A DNA stretch of 64,000 bases from Homalodisca vitripennis (GCF_021130785.1 NC_060215.1:64670501-64734500); one strand, 5' to 3'. Numbered from the stretch's first letter, positions 48,330 through 58,904 are shown. The notes: generated by a model not told the origin, from the letters alone. Program-made: numbers and translations.

Positions 48330-48452
48330 TTATATTAGGATGTTGTATATAATAAAGATGGGAACCCAACGATAAATTATCTGTAATTTGTTGGGACCCA
48401 AGATTGTAAATGTTTATTGCAAATAAATTTCTTGATTCTTGATTCACATCAA
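48330..48452 (+). mobile_element. LINE 9: 3' UTR fragment with TTGATTC tail
   Basis: Short 3'-end remnant: a small GC-richer block with 'tgggaacccaacgataaatt' and 'tgttgggacccaagattgt', then CAAATAAATTTCTTGATTCTTGATTC. The heptamer tail echoes the tail of LINE 1. No coding part. Confidence 0.55.
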
Positions 48453-48671
48453 ACCTAGTTAACCTTAACCTTAACTTAAAAAAGTTAAGCATTAGCAACT
48501 TTTTATTCACTTTGCCGAATATATTTTAGAACTTATAAAAAAAATCATGGAGATAACTCTATAGATAACACTTTTTTGGGTGTTTTTATGAAATATTATC
48601 AAAGACAATTCACTCTTGGGCAATTATAAACTAAAAATTTTAAATTACAGATCACTAACAAAGTGTATTAA

Positions 48672-48756
48672 AACACACACACACACACACGCACAACGCC
48701 AAGAGACACACACACAACAACAACAACCCAGAGAGAGTGTGTGTGTGTGTGTGTGT
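48672..48756. repeat. Inverted microsatellites (AC)n ... (GT)n
   Basis: An (AC)n run at 48672-48690 and a (GT)n run at 48737-48756 are complementary and separated by about 46 bases of CA-rich DNA, so the strand could fold into a long hairpin. Confidence 0.85.
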
Positions 48757-48894
48757 ATTTTGTACTAGTCAGGATTCCTAACATTTAGCAGGAATTAAGA
48801 GTTTAACACTTAGTGTGAACTTCCAATTTGAATTTTCACACGTATGTGGATTTTTTTCTATAAAAGAAACTGTCTATATATAAAATGTTTTATT

Positions 48895-49860
48895 CTATGT
48901 TGGATGCTCCTTTTAATATTCTTGGTACCTGGCCTAGTTCTTTTTATCCTTCCAACTAGTGACTTCTCTTCTTTCATTGACAGTCCCAGTACTTACTGCA
49001 CAATTTATGCAGATGAAACTACTCTTTTCATACAAAATGACAGAGCAGGAGAACTATCCCTTAACTCATTGACTTCTCTCTAATGAGCAATCAAGTAGAG
49101 CACATTAAATGACCTGGCAATAAATAATAAAAATAAATGCAAGTGTATTTCATAAGGAAAAATTTAAATACCAAAAACGTTCCAGACATATCAGTTATCA
49201 CAAACACAATTTCTGGGCTTAACTATTGATAATACACTATCATGAAGTGATTGCGTGAATACAATTTCTAACAAAATATTTACAGTTTTATAAATTTTAT
49301 GAGGCGTCTAAACTCAGTGGGTACTCAAGCATCTGCAAAAACTGCTTTATGCCCTAGTACAATCCCACATTAGATATGGTCTAATCATCTGGGGCAGCTC
49401 TAGTGGAAACTTGAAAAGTGTGCTTACAATACAAAAAAAAATGCAAATAGATCCCTTGCCAATCTCAAGCCTTAACAAAGCTGCAGAGAAGCTTATAACA
49501 AATTGAGCATACTAACTGTCTCAGCACTTTACATATACAAAGCAGTTCTGCATGTTGACAGACTCAAATTTTTATACTTATAACAATATTCACGATTAAA
49601 ACACTCGATAGACCTCCAGATATGTTCTACCCCGCCACCTGACTGCCCTCTGAAAAAAACCATCCTGTATGGGAAGAAAAAACTAACTCAGAAATTAACT
49701 GCCAGAAGACCTACAAACGCTAACAGGAAATGTACTGGAGAAATCCCTTCAAGATTTCCTCGTCAAGAAACCATTCTACAGTTTGGAGGAGTTCCTGGAC
49801 ACGGCAAGCACCTAACTGTTTTGTTTATTATAGTACATGCATGACTACATTACTGTACTT
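48895..49860 (+). pseudogene. LINE 10: reverse-transcriptase C-terminal half, decayed
   Basis: Plus strand, frame 48844-49083: VPGLVLFILPTSDF, then IYADETTLFIQND, where YADE replaces the catalytic YADD. Further blocks in other frames: the tyr/trp block 'rYGLIIWGSSSGN' (near 49370) and 'LTVSALYIYKAVL' (near 49520), with a C-terminal part to about 49815. Most like LINEs 2 and 3. Multiple stops; dead. The 3' end is not clearly marked. Confidence 0.75.
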
Positions 49861-50119
49861 AATGATCATGTAATGGAAAAATTAAGCAAAATATGTAGTG
49901 ACTTTTAGTTTAGTTTATAATTATTTTTACAAACATCTAAAAAAGTAGAAGTTTGCAGTTTATGCATAGATAGTCAAAGTCTGGAAATCCGAATGTTGGC
50001 AGTAAAAGGATAAACAAATTCCCCAATGCAAGATCCAGAATATGATATAAATATTCAGTAACTGACACTTAGAAAAATAAAACAATTCTATAATAAAGTT
50101 AATTGTGATAAATAAAATC

Positions 50120-50344
50120 AACAATTCTTTGTTTAAAGTTTGTTATTAATAATAGAGGGTTTGACAGAATAACAGGATTTTGGACTTTTGCCATCGTCAT
50201 ATGTTACAAAAGGTATAACATAACGTTTCGAGGATTGGAATCTATCCTTTTCTCTGGTGGGGGAGGTATTAGTACTTACCTCCAAACACCGAAATGTTGT
50301 GTTATACCTTTTGTAACATATGACGATGGTAAAAGTCCAAAATC
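50120..50344. repeat. Penelope-like terminal segments in inverted arrangement
   Basis: Arms 50176-50230 and 50290-50344 are inverted copies over 55 bp with three mismatches. The spacer holds a degraded version of the hammerhead-like core seen at 3405-3478 (stem AGGAT/ATCCT, then CGAAACG on the minus strand). A further small hairpin, GGAGGT/ACCTCC, lies in the loop. Related to the terminus of the Penelope-like element at 3395. Confidence 0.7.
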
Positions 50345-52654
50345 AAGTTAAAAACTGTACCAATACTAACCAACAGCCAATACAACGAATAGTGATTAAG
50401 ACTTCTCTATTACAGGTTGTCAGATTTTTGACAATTTTACATTATCTTCTTTGTTTGTAGATATTTTCCCTTTTGATTATTTCTAGTATCTAACATTACT
50501 CTTATTAGCTGGTTGGTTAAGCTTCAGCAAATCACGATACAGTTCCATCCCCTTTGTACAGGTAAAAGTGTATTATTTGCATTTTCAGTTAAACATCTGT
50601 TGATTGATGATAACTCTCCACAGTGAGGTCGAAATATTTCAAGTATTTACTATCTGAGCTTTCAACATGGTATAAACAGGAAAACTTAGATGTTAGTTAT
50701 GCCACTGACAGTGTAAGCATAAGAACTAAGAAAACAACTATTCATACTATAATTTTAACTCTTTTGAGTATAATAACGGTTCATTCTTCTCTCCCTGTTT
50801 TGTATTAGGACATCTCTGTCAGAAAGTGTAAGCTGGTGATAGTTGCCTACAGACGTAAACTGTTACATCTAGTATCACCACCCTACACTGTATCCACTGC
50901 CCCTTGCCAACTCCATTTCCTCAAGTTCTCAGTTAGGAGTTAGTCCTCGGCAGACTGTACCATTTCACTTGATTGCAAAATCTTTGCATCTCCCCTGAAT
51001 GATTAAACTGCATTTTGGACATGTTTCGATGACAGACAACTTCTTTAGTGCTAATTTTTAACATTAACTGTAGATATAGTTTAGTGTTAAATAATACTTA
51101 ATCGCTTTGTAATATTATTACTAAATAAATGCTTATGTTTTTAACAGTGCTAGATATTTTTGCAGTTGTAAATGTTTATTAAAGTAGTTATTTTGTAAAG
51201 AAACAAATACAAATATAGTGAATATCTGATATTTGTGTTCGTACAATAACTACTAACTAGGTTTGATATGAATGAAATGTAATAACTATTCCTCTAGTTG
51301 TATCTTATATTTCTCCAGAACTTATACTTCAAGTGAATAACCACTAGTTGCTAATTCTATAGTCTAGTTATGTCATAATTTTTTAGATATTTGTTAGACA
51401 TATTTACTTTTTCTTAGCTATGATGAGTTTTTTTTTGGTAACCTACAGAATATGAGAGTTAGCCTAATTCCCATGATCCATTTTTTAAACATTTTGCAGG
51501 TGTGTTCCTTTGTCCAGTAGTAAATACATACAGTTTACCCCCTGATTCCCTTTGGAGGATAACATAACCCCCCCAGTTTTAATGTTGCCCGATTTTAACA
51601 GAATTTTTTCTAAATCATCTATTTTCTAAGAAAAAAACACCAAAAATATTTCATTTTCCAACTTAATTGGGGGGTGGAGATTCAAAAAATCATGCCAAAC
51701 AACATGACAGATGACAGTGGATGTGGAGTTACAGTATTTGAACTAGCTAATTAAAATGAAGATGTACATGTATGTAAGGATGGCAGAGGTAATTAAAAAT
51801 CAGTGTAGACAACGTCCAAAAGTAGGAAAGGTAACATGATCCTCTATTTTTAAAAGTTCTTAGATTCTCACAAAATGTTTTCTAAAACATGTGTGTCAAT
51901 ATCTATTTTGTAAAAACAGATTGATTAGATGGAAAAACCTTCTAATAAAAAAGCATTTTATATCCAGTTTTTTCCTATATAATGAAAAAAGTCAAATAAG
52001 TCTTGTGCCAAGAAAACTAATGTAGATACTTCTGCCACATATGATCAAAACTTAAAATTTCTTTATTTTTATACATAATAAAGCATAGCTTCTTGTGTCC
52101 TTTAATCATATGTTTAACAAGATGAAAGTTTCATAAAGCCAATACACTGTTTCTTGAGGGCTTCATGCAATTTAAAATGTGTTTGTAATGAATTTTTTGA
52201 AGTGTGACTTTTGTCCTAATTATTACTGTAGTGAAAGCTGTTTTTTATAGTTTAAGGTGGAGAGTTACAAAGTTTAGAACCAAAGTAAAGAAAAGAATTT
52301 TTAATACATACTTAAGAAAGTTGTCTATTGTTACCTGATTTTTGTTTCTATTGTGTTGAAAAACTGTGATTTGGAAATTTCAATAAATAATTGTTGTAAT
52401 GAATTCCAGAATAAGCTGGTGGTAATTCTTGCACTGGAGAAACCAACAAAGGTCCATAAAAACAGAAACAGTCAATCATAGGCAGTAAACAATTTATTTA
52501 CTATTCGTTGTTTATTTCAATGATTACAAAACTGAGCTACTTATTATAAAGCATATGGTCCTAACAGTTCTGAATACAGATATTAAAATGAAGTCTTGCT
52601 TATCCTTGGTAAACCAGAGCAGAGGCTGCAGCAGGCTCATGCCAATCTTCAAAC
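50345..52654. other. AT-rich intron, no gene seen
   Basis: No protein blocks found. The ORF at 50623-50808 has no motif. A run of 'cccccc' pyrimidines at about 51539-51576 is the only GC-richer spot. Confidence 0.5.
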
Positions 52655-52810
52655 TAATCTGCTGTTCTTTGTTTAATGTTTGTTATTGACGATGGATGAT
52701 ATGAAAGGATATTAAGATTTTGGACATTTGCTTAATGTTATATGTTACAAAAAAGTAACAATTATGTTTGAGGATTGAAATCTACCCTTTTCTTCAGGTG
52801 TAAACAAGCC
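52655..52810 (-). repeat. Penelope-like terminal segment with hammerhead-like core
   Basis: Minus strand: acacCTGAAGA, stem arms AGGGT.../AATCCT around tagatttc, then CAAACAT. The first core G of GAAAC is lost. It shares 'gattttggacatttgc' and 'gttatatgttacaaaa' with the copies at 50176 and 3370. Confidence 0.62.
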
Positions 52811-54081
52811 GTAATGCATTAATAAACACTAAACACTTTTAGTGTACCAATAACCGTGCACGTAGAGTGTGAGCTAAATGTGAATGACTTAAAAATGAAT
52901 ATTGAATTAGAACAGAGGTTCAGAAAAGAAGTTGATTTTCAGGTTTAAATAGTTAGAATTACTGATTATTTTCCATATTTTTTTGTATGAACAGGCAAAA
53001 GGTTTTTAGCATTGTTGTTGATCATTCAGGGTGCTGCAAGTAGTATATGCTTGATGATGTAGCTGAACACTTGATGATGTCTATCGGGATAATGACACTT
53101 GTGAATACTGGTTGCTTGGATGGCTGGCTATATTATTGATAAAATAGATGAGTGCTGTTGGTTCATATTATTGTTGTGTTATGTATGGGCTTGTAGCAAC
53201 GATGTTAAATTTGTAATTGAACAAGTTTTTTTTAAAGGGCAATGACAACATTAGAAACACAGCTGTGTAAATAATGTTTTTATATCTAAAAGTCTTTAAC
53301 TTTTGTTCTCTTAAACAGGAAGATTACTAAAGTATTCTTTTTAAAATTTTACATCTGTACAATTAAAAATTAACTTTTAATAAATAATTAAGTACCTATA
53401 TAACATTCGAATCACAGAAATCATGACTTATACCCTTAAAACGAATTTAACTATGGCAGGCTTGTGGTTTTTCATCTGGTGGTGATATTGGTGTCTGAGG
53501 ATAATGAATCCACTCATATGTGTACCTAAGGACATAACGATTTAAAAACGTTAATTTTATTCCATTGAAAGTTAAATAAATACCTTTGGATACTGGCAAG
53601 AACCTCAAAAGACTCTTTGGATCACAGTTCAATAATTCAGGGGATCAAATTCCTGTAATGTGAGGGAAGTTCACTGTTGTGGATTCAAAGCTGTCTCACG
53701 TGGAGGGAGTAGATGGTTGGAGTAATAAAAGTACTGAATAATACTGAAAGAATCGTAAAATGGAAACCACAAATGAGTTTGGTTATGAACTGGGTCCTGT
53801 AAAGTAAAGGGGGGGGGGGGGTTAATGAGAAAGGAAAGTAAACGTATGACATACGGACCTGGACATTTAAAAAAATAAGTTGTTAGCTGATAAAGCGTAC
53901 GGTTTGGTTGGTATCACAGCTCAGCATCTAAAAAAGATACAACGATCATCCCTTTTACTTTTGTTTTGTTCATTTTCTTCCCCTCTGTAATTTGTAGGAC
54001 AGATTAGAAAAATACAGAACAAATTTAAAAAAAATTATTTTATTGAGATTTTTTACGCAAATCTAGGCTTTAAAAAAATAC
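52811..54081. other. Intron stretch with a 13-base G run
   Basis: AT-rich with a poly-G tract at 53809-53821. A minus ORF at 53447-53632 includes YTYEWIHYPQTPISPPDEKP, compositionally protein-like, but no family was recognised and no convincing splice structure was found. Confidence 0.4.
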
Positions 54082-54708
54082 AAGTAGCCCAAAAAGTCCT
54101 GGGACGGTTAAATATTTTTTAAACAGTTTAAGATAGAGCTACTTAACTTAGTACAAACTTTCTGGGGAAAAAATTTTACTTAAAACAAATCCAGTTATCC
54201 GCAACTTCCTTAGAGACTCTGCCCATAAGAAAGACATTTTTAAATGTAATTTTAAATGTAAGCATAGGTTGGTATGAACATCACATTAAAGGTCTTTATT
54301 AGTACAGTACAATACCACAAACCTGACCTCAATTGGAAAGCTTAGCCAGAAATGGTAGCCTTTAAAAAAAGATGGCTTGGATGTGCAATTATTAGATACA
54401 CGTAACCAAGGTTATGGTAGTTTGTTCGCAGATAAAACTAGAGAAGTTGATTATTGCTTAATCCCATTACAACAACATAATATAGGAATGAAATGGCAAT
54501 GATTCAAGCATCAGTAATTTGTTATTTACATTGTTTAACTGAAAATTAAAGCCATCTTTGAACGAGTGCCATTTCTGTCACTGTTTTAGGTCAGGTTTGC
54601 AGCATTGTATTTATTAATAAAGACCTTTAATTTGATGTTCATGCCAACCTATGCTTACTTTTAAAATTTTCTTCTGACACCTTGTGGGACTTACCCCTGA
54701 GGAAGTAG
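54082..54708. mobile_element. mariner-like MITE with long inverted arms
   Basis: Arms 54260-54375 and 54545-54658 are inverted copies (shared core taggttggyatgaacatca; also acctgacct, cagaaatggyas). The outer ends ccaaaaagtcctgggacgg (54089) and the inverted ccttgtgggacttacccc (54681) are weaker but resemble mariner termini. No transposase. About 627 bp. Confidence 0.62.
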
Positions 54709-55560
54709 CAGATCACGGGACATGTGTATATAGGAATATACAACATACCTTTAGGAATACTAAAATAATTATCCAATTACCATTATGGTTTTTTTATCTG
54801 TACAGGATCTATTGAACCCTTGTAATATATGGGAAACCTACTTACTCCCCCTTCACCCACCAAGGGTTAAACATTTTTGTATTTATTTTTCTGTTTCATT
54901 GTTCCATTGTTATATTTTACAACCTTGTGTCGTATAAATCCTTAAAGCATATAATTAAAGATTTGTACATTTTCATGAACTCTCTCTTAACACCTACATC
55001 ACAGTGAGCATGGCACAACAGTATTGTGATAGCAATGATCTTGTTTTTAACTCGTCCACTTTTAGGGTCATTCCATGTTGAATCAACCAATAAAAAATAG
55101 TTTTCAACTGGACCATTTCAGATTTGGCTGAAACTTGGTTTATTTGTACTCTCTGAGATCCTGAACTAAAATATAATAAACAATTCTATCCTTCATAGTT
55201 TTTTTAGTTACAAATATTCAAGTGTCTCAAAATGCAATGTTTTTAATGTGTGCTTAAAACAGAGATCTAAAAGATAGCTAATTTTAAAAAGGGTTTTATG
55301 GGCTTTAATTTGATATCCAACAACTTGTATACATTGGGTAAAAAAATAATTTGTGAAACTCAAAAAAATGAGTTGAAACTGAAAAATTTGAGTTTGTGTT
55401 TTTTAATTAAAAAAGATTATATATGTTGTAATGCATGGTTTTGTGATTACAGCATAAAGATTTCAGAGTGGGACCATGATGGGATCAGGAAATATGTTAA
55501 AAATACATCAGTGATGTCAAAACATTTTCAGCAAAAATAACCTGGTACCAATATAAATAA
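54709..55560. other. AT-rich intron, possible DNA-transposon end
   Basis: No gene seen. 'gggtcattccatgttgaat' at 55067 resembles a terminal motif common to repeats in many animals; no partner end was found. The ORF at 55298-55540 is unsupported. Confidence 0.4.

Positions 55561-55614
<54 letters not shown>
55561..55614. repeat. (AT)n microsatellite, left border of tRNA-like array
   Basis: About 24 AT units directly abutting the truncated first tRNA-like copy. Confidence 0.92.
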
Positions 55615-55636
55615 GGTTTGAGTCCCGGCGGAGCAA
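55615..55636 (+). tRNA. tRNA-like copy A, 3' fragment only
   Basis: Only the T-arm and 3' acceptor half remain (GGTTTGAGTCCCGGCGGAG...), joined directly to the (AT)n tract. The B box has T instead of C at one site. Confidence 0.7.
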
Positions 55637-55820
55637 GTACTTTTTGCGATTCAATGTTTATTGAAATTAAATAAGGCTATTGCCATTTATACAAATTTAA
55701 TGTAAATAAAAGTCATTTGACAGGTATTTGGTCTTCCGATCATATGTTAGTTTGGTTATTTAAACGCATATGTGACAGATACGGCAAAATACAAAATAAT
55801 TGAATTGTAAAAAGTGAGAG

Positions 55821-55879
55821 GGCTCTGTAGCACATTCACCGGCAAGTGAGAGATCCGGGTTCGAGTCCCGGCGGAGCAA
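55821..55879 (+). tRNA. tRNA-like copy B, D-arm deleted
   Basis: Acceptor and T-arm as in copy C, but about 11 bases of the D-arm/A box (TGGTGTAATGG) and one C of the anticodon loop are missing. Without an A box it should be a pseudogene. Confidence 0.72.
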
Positions 55880-56061
55880 GTACTTTTTGCGATTCAATGT
55901 TTATTGAAATTAAATAAGGCTATTGCCATTTATACAAATTTAATGTAAATAAAAGTCACTTGACAGGTATTTGGTCTTCCGATCATATGTTAGTTTGGTT
56001 ATTTAAACGCATATGTGACAGATACGGCAAAATACAAAATAATTGAATCGTAAAAAGTGAG

Positions 56062-56132
56062 GGCTCTGTGGTGTAATGGTAGCACATTCACCCGGCAAGT
56101 GAGAGATCCGGGTTCGAGTCCCGGCGGAGCAA
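56062..56132 (+). tRNA. tRNA-like copy C, complete
   Basis: Seventy-one bases folding as a cloverleaf: acceptor GGCTCTG with CGGAGCA (six of seven pairs; the first is G-A), U8, D-arm GTG/CAC, anticodon stem TTCAC/GTGAG, T-arm CCGGG/CCCGG with loop TTCGAGT. A box TGGTGTAATGG and a perfect B box GGTTCGAGTCC. TTTTT at 56137-56141 can end Pol III transcription. The anticodon loop is CCGGCAA, so the anticodon would be GGC (Ala), but position 33 is C rather than the near-universal U, so identity is uncertain. It may be a true tRNA gene or a SINE-like derivative. Confidence 0.65.
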
Positions 56133-56314
56133 GTACTTTTTGCGATTCAATGTTTATTGAAATTAAATAAGGCTATTGCCATTTATACAAATTTAATGTA
56201 AATAAAAGTCATTTGACTGGTATTTGGTCTTCCGATCATATGTTAGTTTGGTTATTTAAACGCATATGTGACAGATACGGCAAAATACAAAATAATTGAA
56301 TCGTAAAAAGTGAG

Positions 56315-56385
56315 GGCTCTGTGGTGTAATGGTAGCACATTCACCCGGCAAATGAGAGATCCGGGTTCGAGTCCCGGCGGAGCAA
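56315..56385 (+). tRNA. tRNA-like copy D, complete
   Basis: As copy C except for G to A in the 3' side of the anticodon stem (CAAATGAG), which breaks the closing C-G pair. Boxes and the T5 terminator are intact. Confidence 0.62.
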
Positions 56386-56567
56386 GTACTTTTTGCGATT
56401 CAATGTTTATTGAAATTAAATAAGGCTATTGCCATTTATACAAATTTAATGTAAATAAAAGTCATTTGACAGGTATTTGGTCTTCCGATCATATGTTAGT
56501 TTGGTTATTTAAACGCATATGTGACAGATACGGCAAAATACAAAATAATTGAATCGTAAAAAGTGAG

Positions 56568-56638
56568 GGCTCTGTGGTGTAATGGTAGCACATTCACCCG
56601 GCAAGTGAGAGATCCGGGTTCGAGTCCTGGCGGAGCAA
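56568..56638 (+). tRNA. tRNA-like copy E, complete
   Basis: As copy C except for C to T in the T-stem (GTCCTGG), giving a G-U pair. Last copy; the array stops about 30 bases downstream in (AT)n. Confidence 0.62.
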
Positions 56639-56670
56639 GTACTTTTTGCGATTCAATGTTTATTGAAATT

Positions 56671-56690
56671 ATATATATATATATATATAA
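56671..56690. repeat. (AT)n microsatellite, right border of tRNA-like array
   Basis: About 10 AT units following 'tttattgaaatt' of the truncated last spacer. Confidence 0.9.
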
Positions 56691-56877
56691 ATAGATTTTT
56701 TCTGTAGCTATTAACAGGACAGCATATCCTATTATTAAAAAAAATACTTTTAATTATAAAAGATGTGTTAAGCCAATTAATAATAATAAATTATGAAACT
56801 CATGTTACTTATTTTTTTATTGAAACTGTAACTATTAATTATGTAAATAAATTGCTTCTTACATAGAGCTTAACAAA

Positions 56878-56889
56878 TTTATTTTTATT
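56878..56889 (-). promoter_or_regulatory. Candidate polyadenylation signals for the antisense exon
   Basis: Two adjacent AATAAA hexamers on the minus strand, about 85 bases past the stop at 56971. Confidence 0.4.
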
Positions 56890-56970
56890 TACTTCTTTCA
56901 TAATATAATTTTAGATAATACATTCCTTAAACACGTTAATATTTTACATTTATACAAATTTAAATATAAT

Positions 56971-57119
56971 TTATCTTTCTGGAGATTGTTTAACTTCACT
57001 TCCTAGTTTTCCTTTTTTCATTTTCAATTGGAGTTTCTTAGTTGTTTTAGTGCTTTCCAACTCTGTAAGATGGTACACTCTTCCAGTTTGGGTTCTGGGA
57101 TCTACTTTGGTAAAGACAT
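56971..57119 (-). CDS. Possible terminal exon of an unidentified antisense gene
   Basis: Minus strand: acceptor-like AATAAGACAG ends at 57120, then an open frame of 48 codons with coding-like composition: DVFTKVDPRTQTGRVYHLTE, then a basic Lys-rich C-terminus (KKLQLKMKKGKLG, VKQSPER) and TAA at 56971-56973. Two AATAAA signals on the minus strand (56878-56889) lie about 85 bases downstream, as expected for a last exon. I do not recognise the family; the Lys-rich tail would suit a nuclear or nucleolar protein. It could instead be a retrocopy fragment. It sits inside the last SH2B intron on the opposite strand. Confidence 0.4.
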
Positions 57120-57123
57120 CTGT

Positions 57124-58059
57124 CTTATTTACTTAATTATTAAAGATATCTTATTATTAAATACTCAATAATGTAGCTAATTATGTTCAGATTTTCGTAT
57201 TTTTTCATTAAAATACTCATAATAAAACACAATAAATCTGTAGTATTCTAATTATATAGTTATATTTGTATACTTAAGATTATTTATTACAATCAAATAA
57301 TAAAGCAAGATTGTCCATCCAGTATCATTTCATTGTACCGAGCTGTCATTTTTACAACTTTTCACTGCTTTGGAATAACAAATCACAATCTCAAACACTT
57401 ATAAAAAAGAAACAGTTTCTCTGAAATAAAAAACCAACAAATACTCCTTATCACTTCGTTTACTTATGCTGCCATAACTGCAATCAGCAGTCAGAAGCCT
57501 GTGGAATATTTTGAATAGTTCCCAAAATATAACAACTAGAAAAGAAAATAATACAAACGTGTGATTCTTGTTTTGTCTACAATGTTCTCTAATAATTTAA
57601 GAACTAGTTTAAAAAAATGGCCACAAGATAAAACTGTATGATGGGCTGAGATATGGATGTCAACACAATTTGGCCATAAGTTGGTGCATAGAAGTAACTA
57701 ACTTCAAACCACGTTGATAAGTTAAGTGATTAAATAATATAATTTGCGTATCTTTCTTTCTTAACCATTAATACTGACAAGTATTAAAGAAATTGTAAAC
57801 AAGAACCAAATATCACTATAATATACCAAATAGCAGTGGAATGATGATACCAACAGAAAGTATACTTTGAGAAGACGATACTAAGATAACAAATATGCAA
57901 CTCACATACACAACATCTGTTACAGCGAAAGCCAGCCCATCCTGCAGCCATCCAGTCATAGAAATATCTCTTCAATGTGTAAGTTTAAACCTTGACTTGA
58001 CAAGAGCACTTGTTATCAGAACTACCCACTTCTTCCCCTTTCACCTCTACCCGCTTTCC
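57124..58059. other. AT-rich intron, no gene seen
   Basis: No recognisable exon upstream of the antisense exon. The ORF at 57784-57975 has no motif. Confidence 0.5.
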
Positions 58060-58145
58060 CCTTCTTCAGCCTGATACGATCCTTACAGAAGTATATGCTC
58101 TATGAGGACGGGCAGGATATGGCTAAAATGATTGACCTTAATAAA
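58060..58145 (+). mobile_element. SINE body fragment
   Basis: Shares the order 'gatacgatccttacag', 'tatgaggacgggcag' and 'gctaaaatgattgacc' with the SINE body at 30895-30975 (gataagatccttgcacag, catgagggcggacag, gcttaaaaggagatcggcc). Head not evident. Diverged copy. Confidence 0.55.
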
Positions 58146-58334
58146 GTACAAATAATATATGTTATTCTCAAGAATACTTCCCAGTTAGTCCTCTTGATTT
58201 AACCTTTTCAACAATGGCTGGAAACAAAATTTGCAGCAAAGTAAAATTTTACTATAGTTTTAGTGTAGAATATAAGAATTGATATAATGGTGAATGTAAT
58301 TAGCAGAAAATATAAATTGTAATTTTGGGTTCAG

Positions 58335-58487
58335 GTTATCACGTTGGGTGGCTCCATACGCAGCAGGACTGAATCTGTGGAGCGACTCCAGCAACAAGAG
58401 CGGGGTGATCGGCCTGCAGCTGTTGGACCTCTGGTTACCGCCTCACAGGGCAGTCGGGCCATAGAAAACACTTATAGTTTTGTCTAG
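58335..58487 (+). CDS. SH2B/Lnk adaptor, last coding exon
   Basis: Acceptor TTGGGTTCAG ends at 58334. Fifty codons follow in phase 0, matching the exon that ends at 32418, then TAG at 58485-58487. The tail reads GGSIRSRTESVERLQQQERG and ends RAIENTYSFV. A tyrosine in an ENxYSF context at the extreme C-terminus is characteristic of the family; in mammals phosphorylation there recruits the ubiquitin ligase Cbl (known for family members). This identifies the gene independently of the SH2 domain. Confidence 0.93.
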   Translation, partial: VITLGGSIRSRTESVERLQQQERGDRPAAVGPLVTASQGSRAIENTYSFV

Positions 58488-58904
58488 TGTATCTGTAAGC
58501 TTCATTATAAAAATGTAATTTTAAATAATGAATTGAAAATAAGCTTTAGTATTTTTTTAACATAAAGTAGCAGTGGAGCCTTGAACTGAAATGATATTAT
58601 GACATGAAATTATTTATTAGCCCAAGAGTGCATTACCCCATTTAAAAATCACCAAGAGAAATGAATATTTAATTTTATATAGAACTAAAATATTAATTAA
58701 AATACCATAGATAAATCTATATGGTTTACGTAGTTACTTTCCCAGTTGACTAATTTTCTGATACATGGGATTGAATAATATTATGCATTTATTTTTGAAT
58801 GTGTATCAGCTTTAAAAATGGTTTATTAAAAAATATTATATGAAAATGGTATTTTAAAGTGGGTTGTTCTATACTCATACATAGGAACAGAAAGAAATTG
58901 AACA
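58488..58904 (+). other. Probable 3' UTR of the SH2B-like gene
   Basis: AT-rich sequence after the stop at 58485-58487 with no further ORF. No AATAAA before 58905; the first perfect hexamer is at 59162-59167. Confidence 0.45.

Larger units (their letters stand above)
55615..56670 (+). repeat. Tandem array of 253-bp units, each with a tRNA-like gene
   Basis: Four complete spacers and five tRNA-like copies (the first cut to its T-arm). Starts at 56062, 56315 and 56568 give an exact 253-bp period; the 55821 copy is 12 bp shorter. Units differ by only a few bases. Each spacer begins ACTTTTTGCGATTCAAT and ends ATTGAATCGTAAAAAGT, a 17-bp inverted repeat with one mismatch, so the spacer itself looks like a 177-bp MITE. 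The array is bounded on both sides by (AT)n. Confidence 0.93.

Noticed and set aside
53447..53632. Possible minus-strand exon pair containing YTYEWIHYPQTP
   Set aside because: The 58-base GT-AG candidate intron would shift the frame, an upstream TGA lies close, and no family is recognised.
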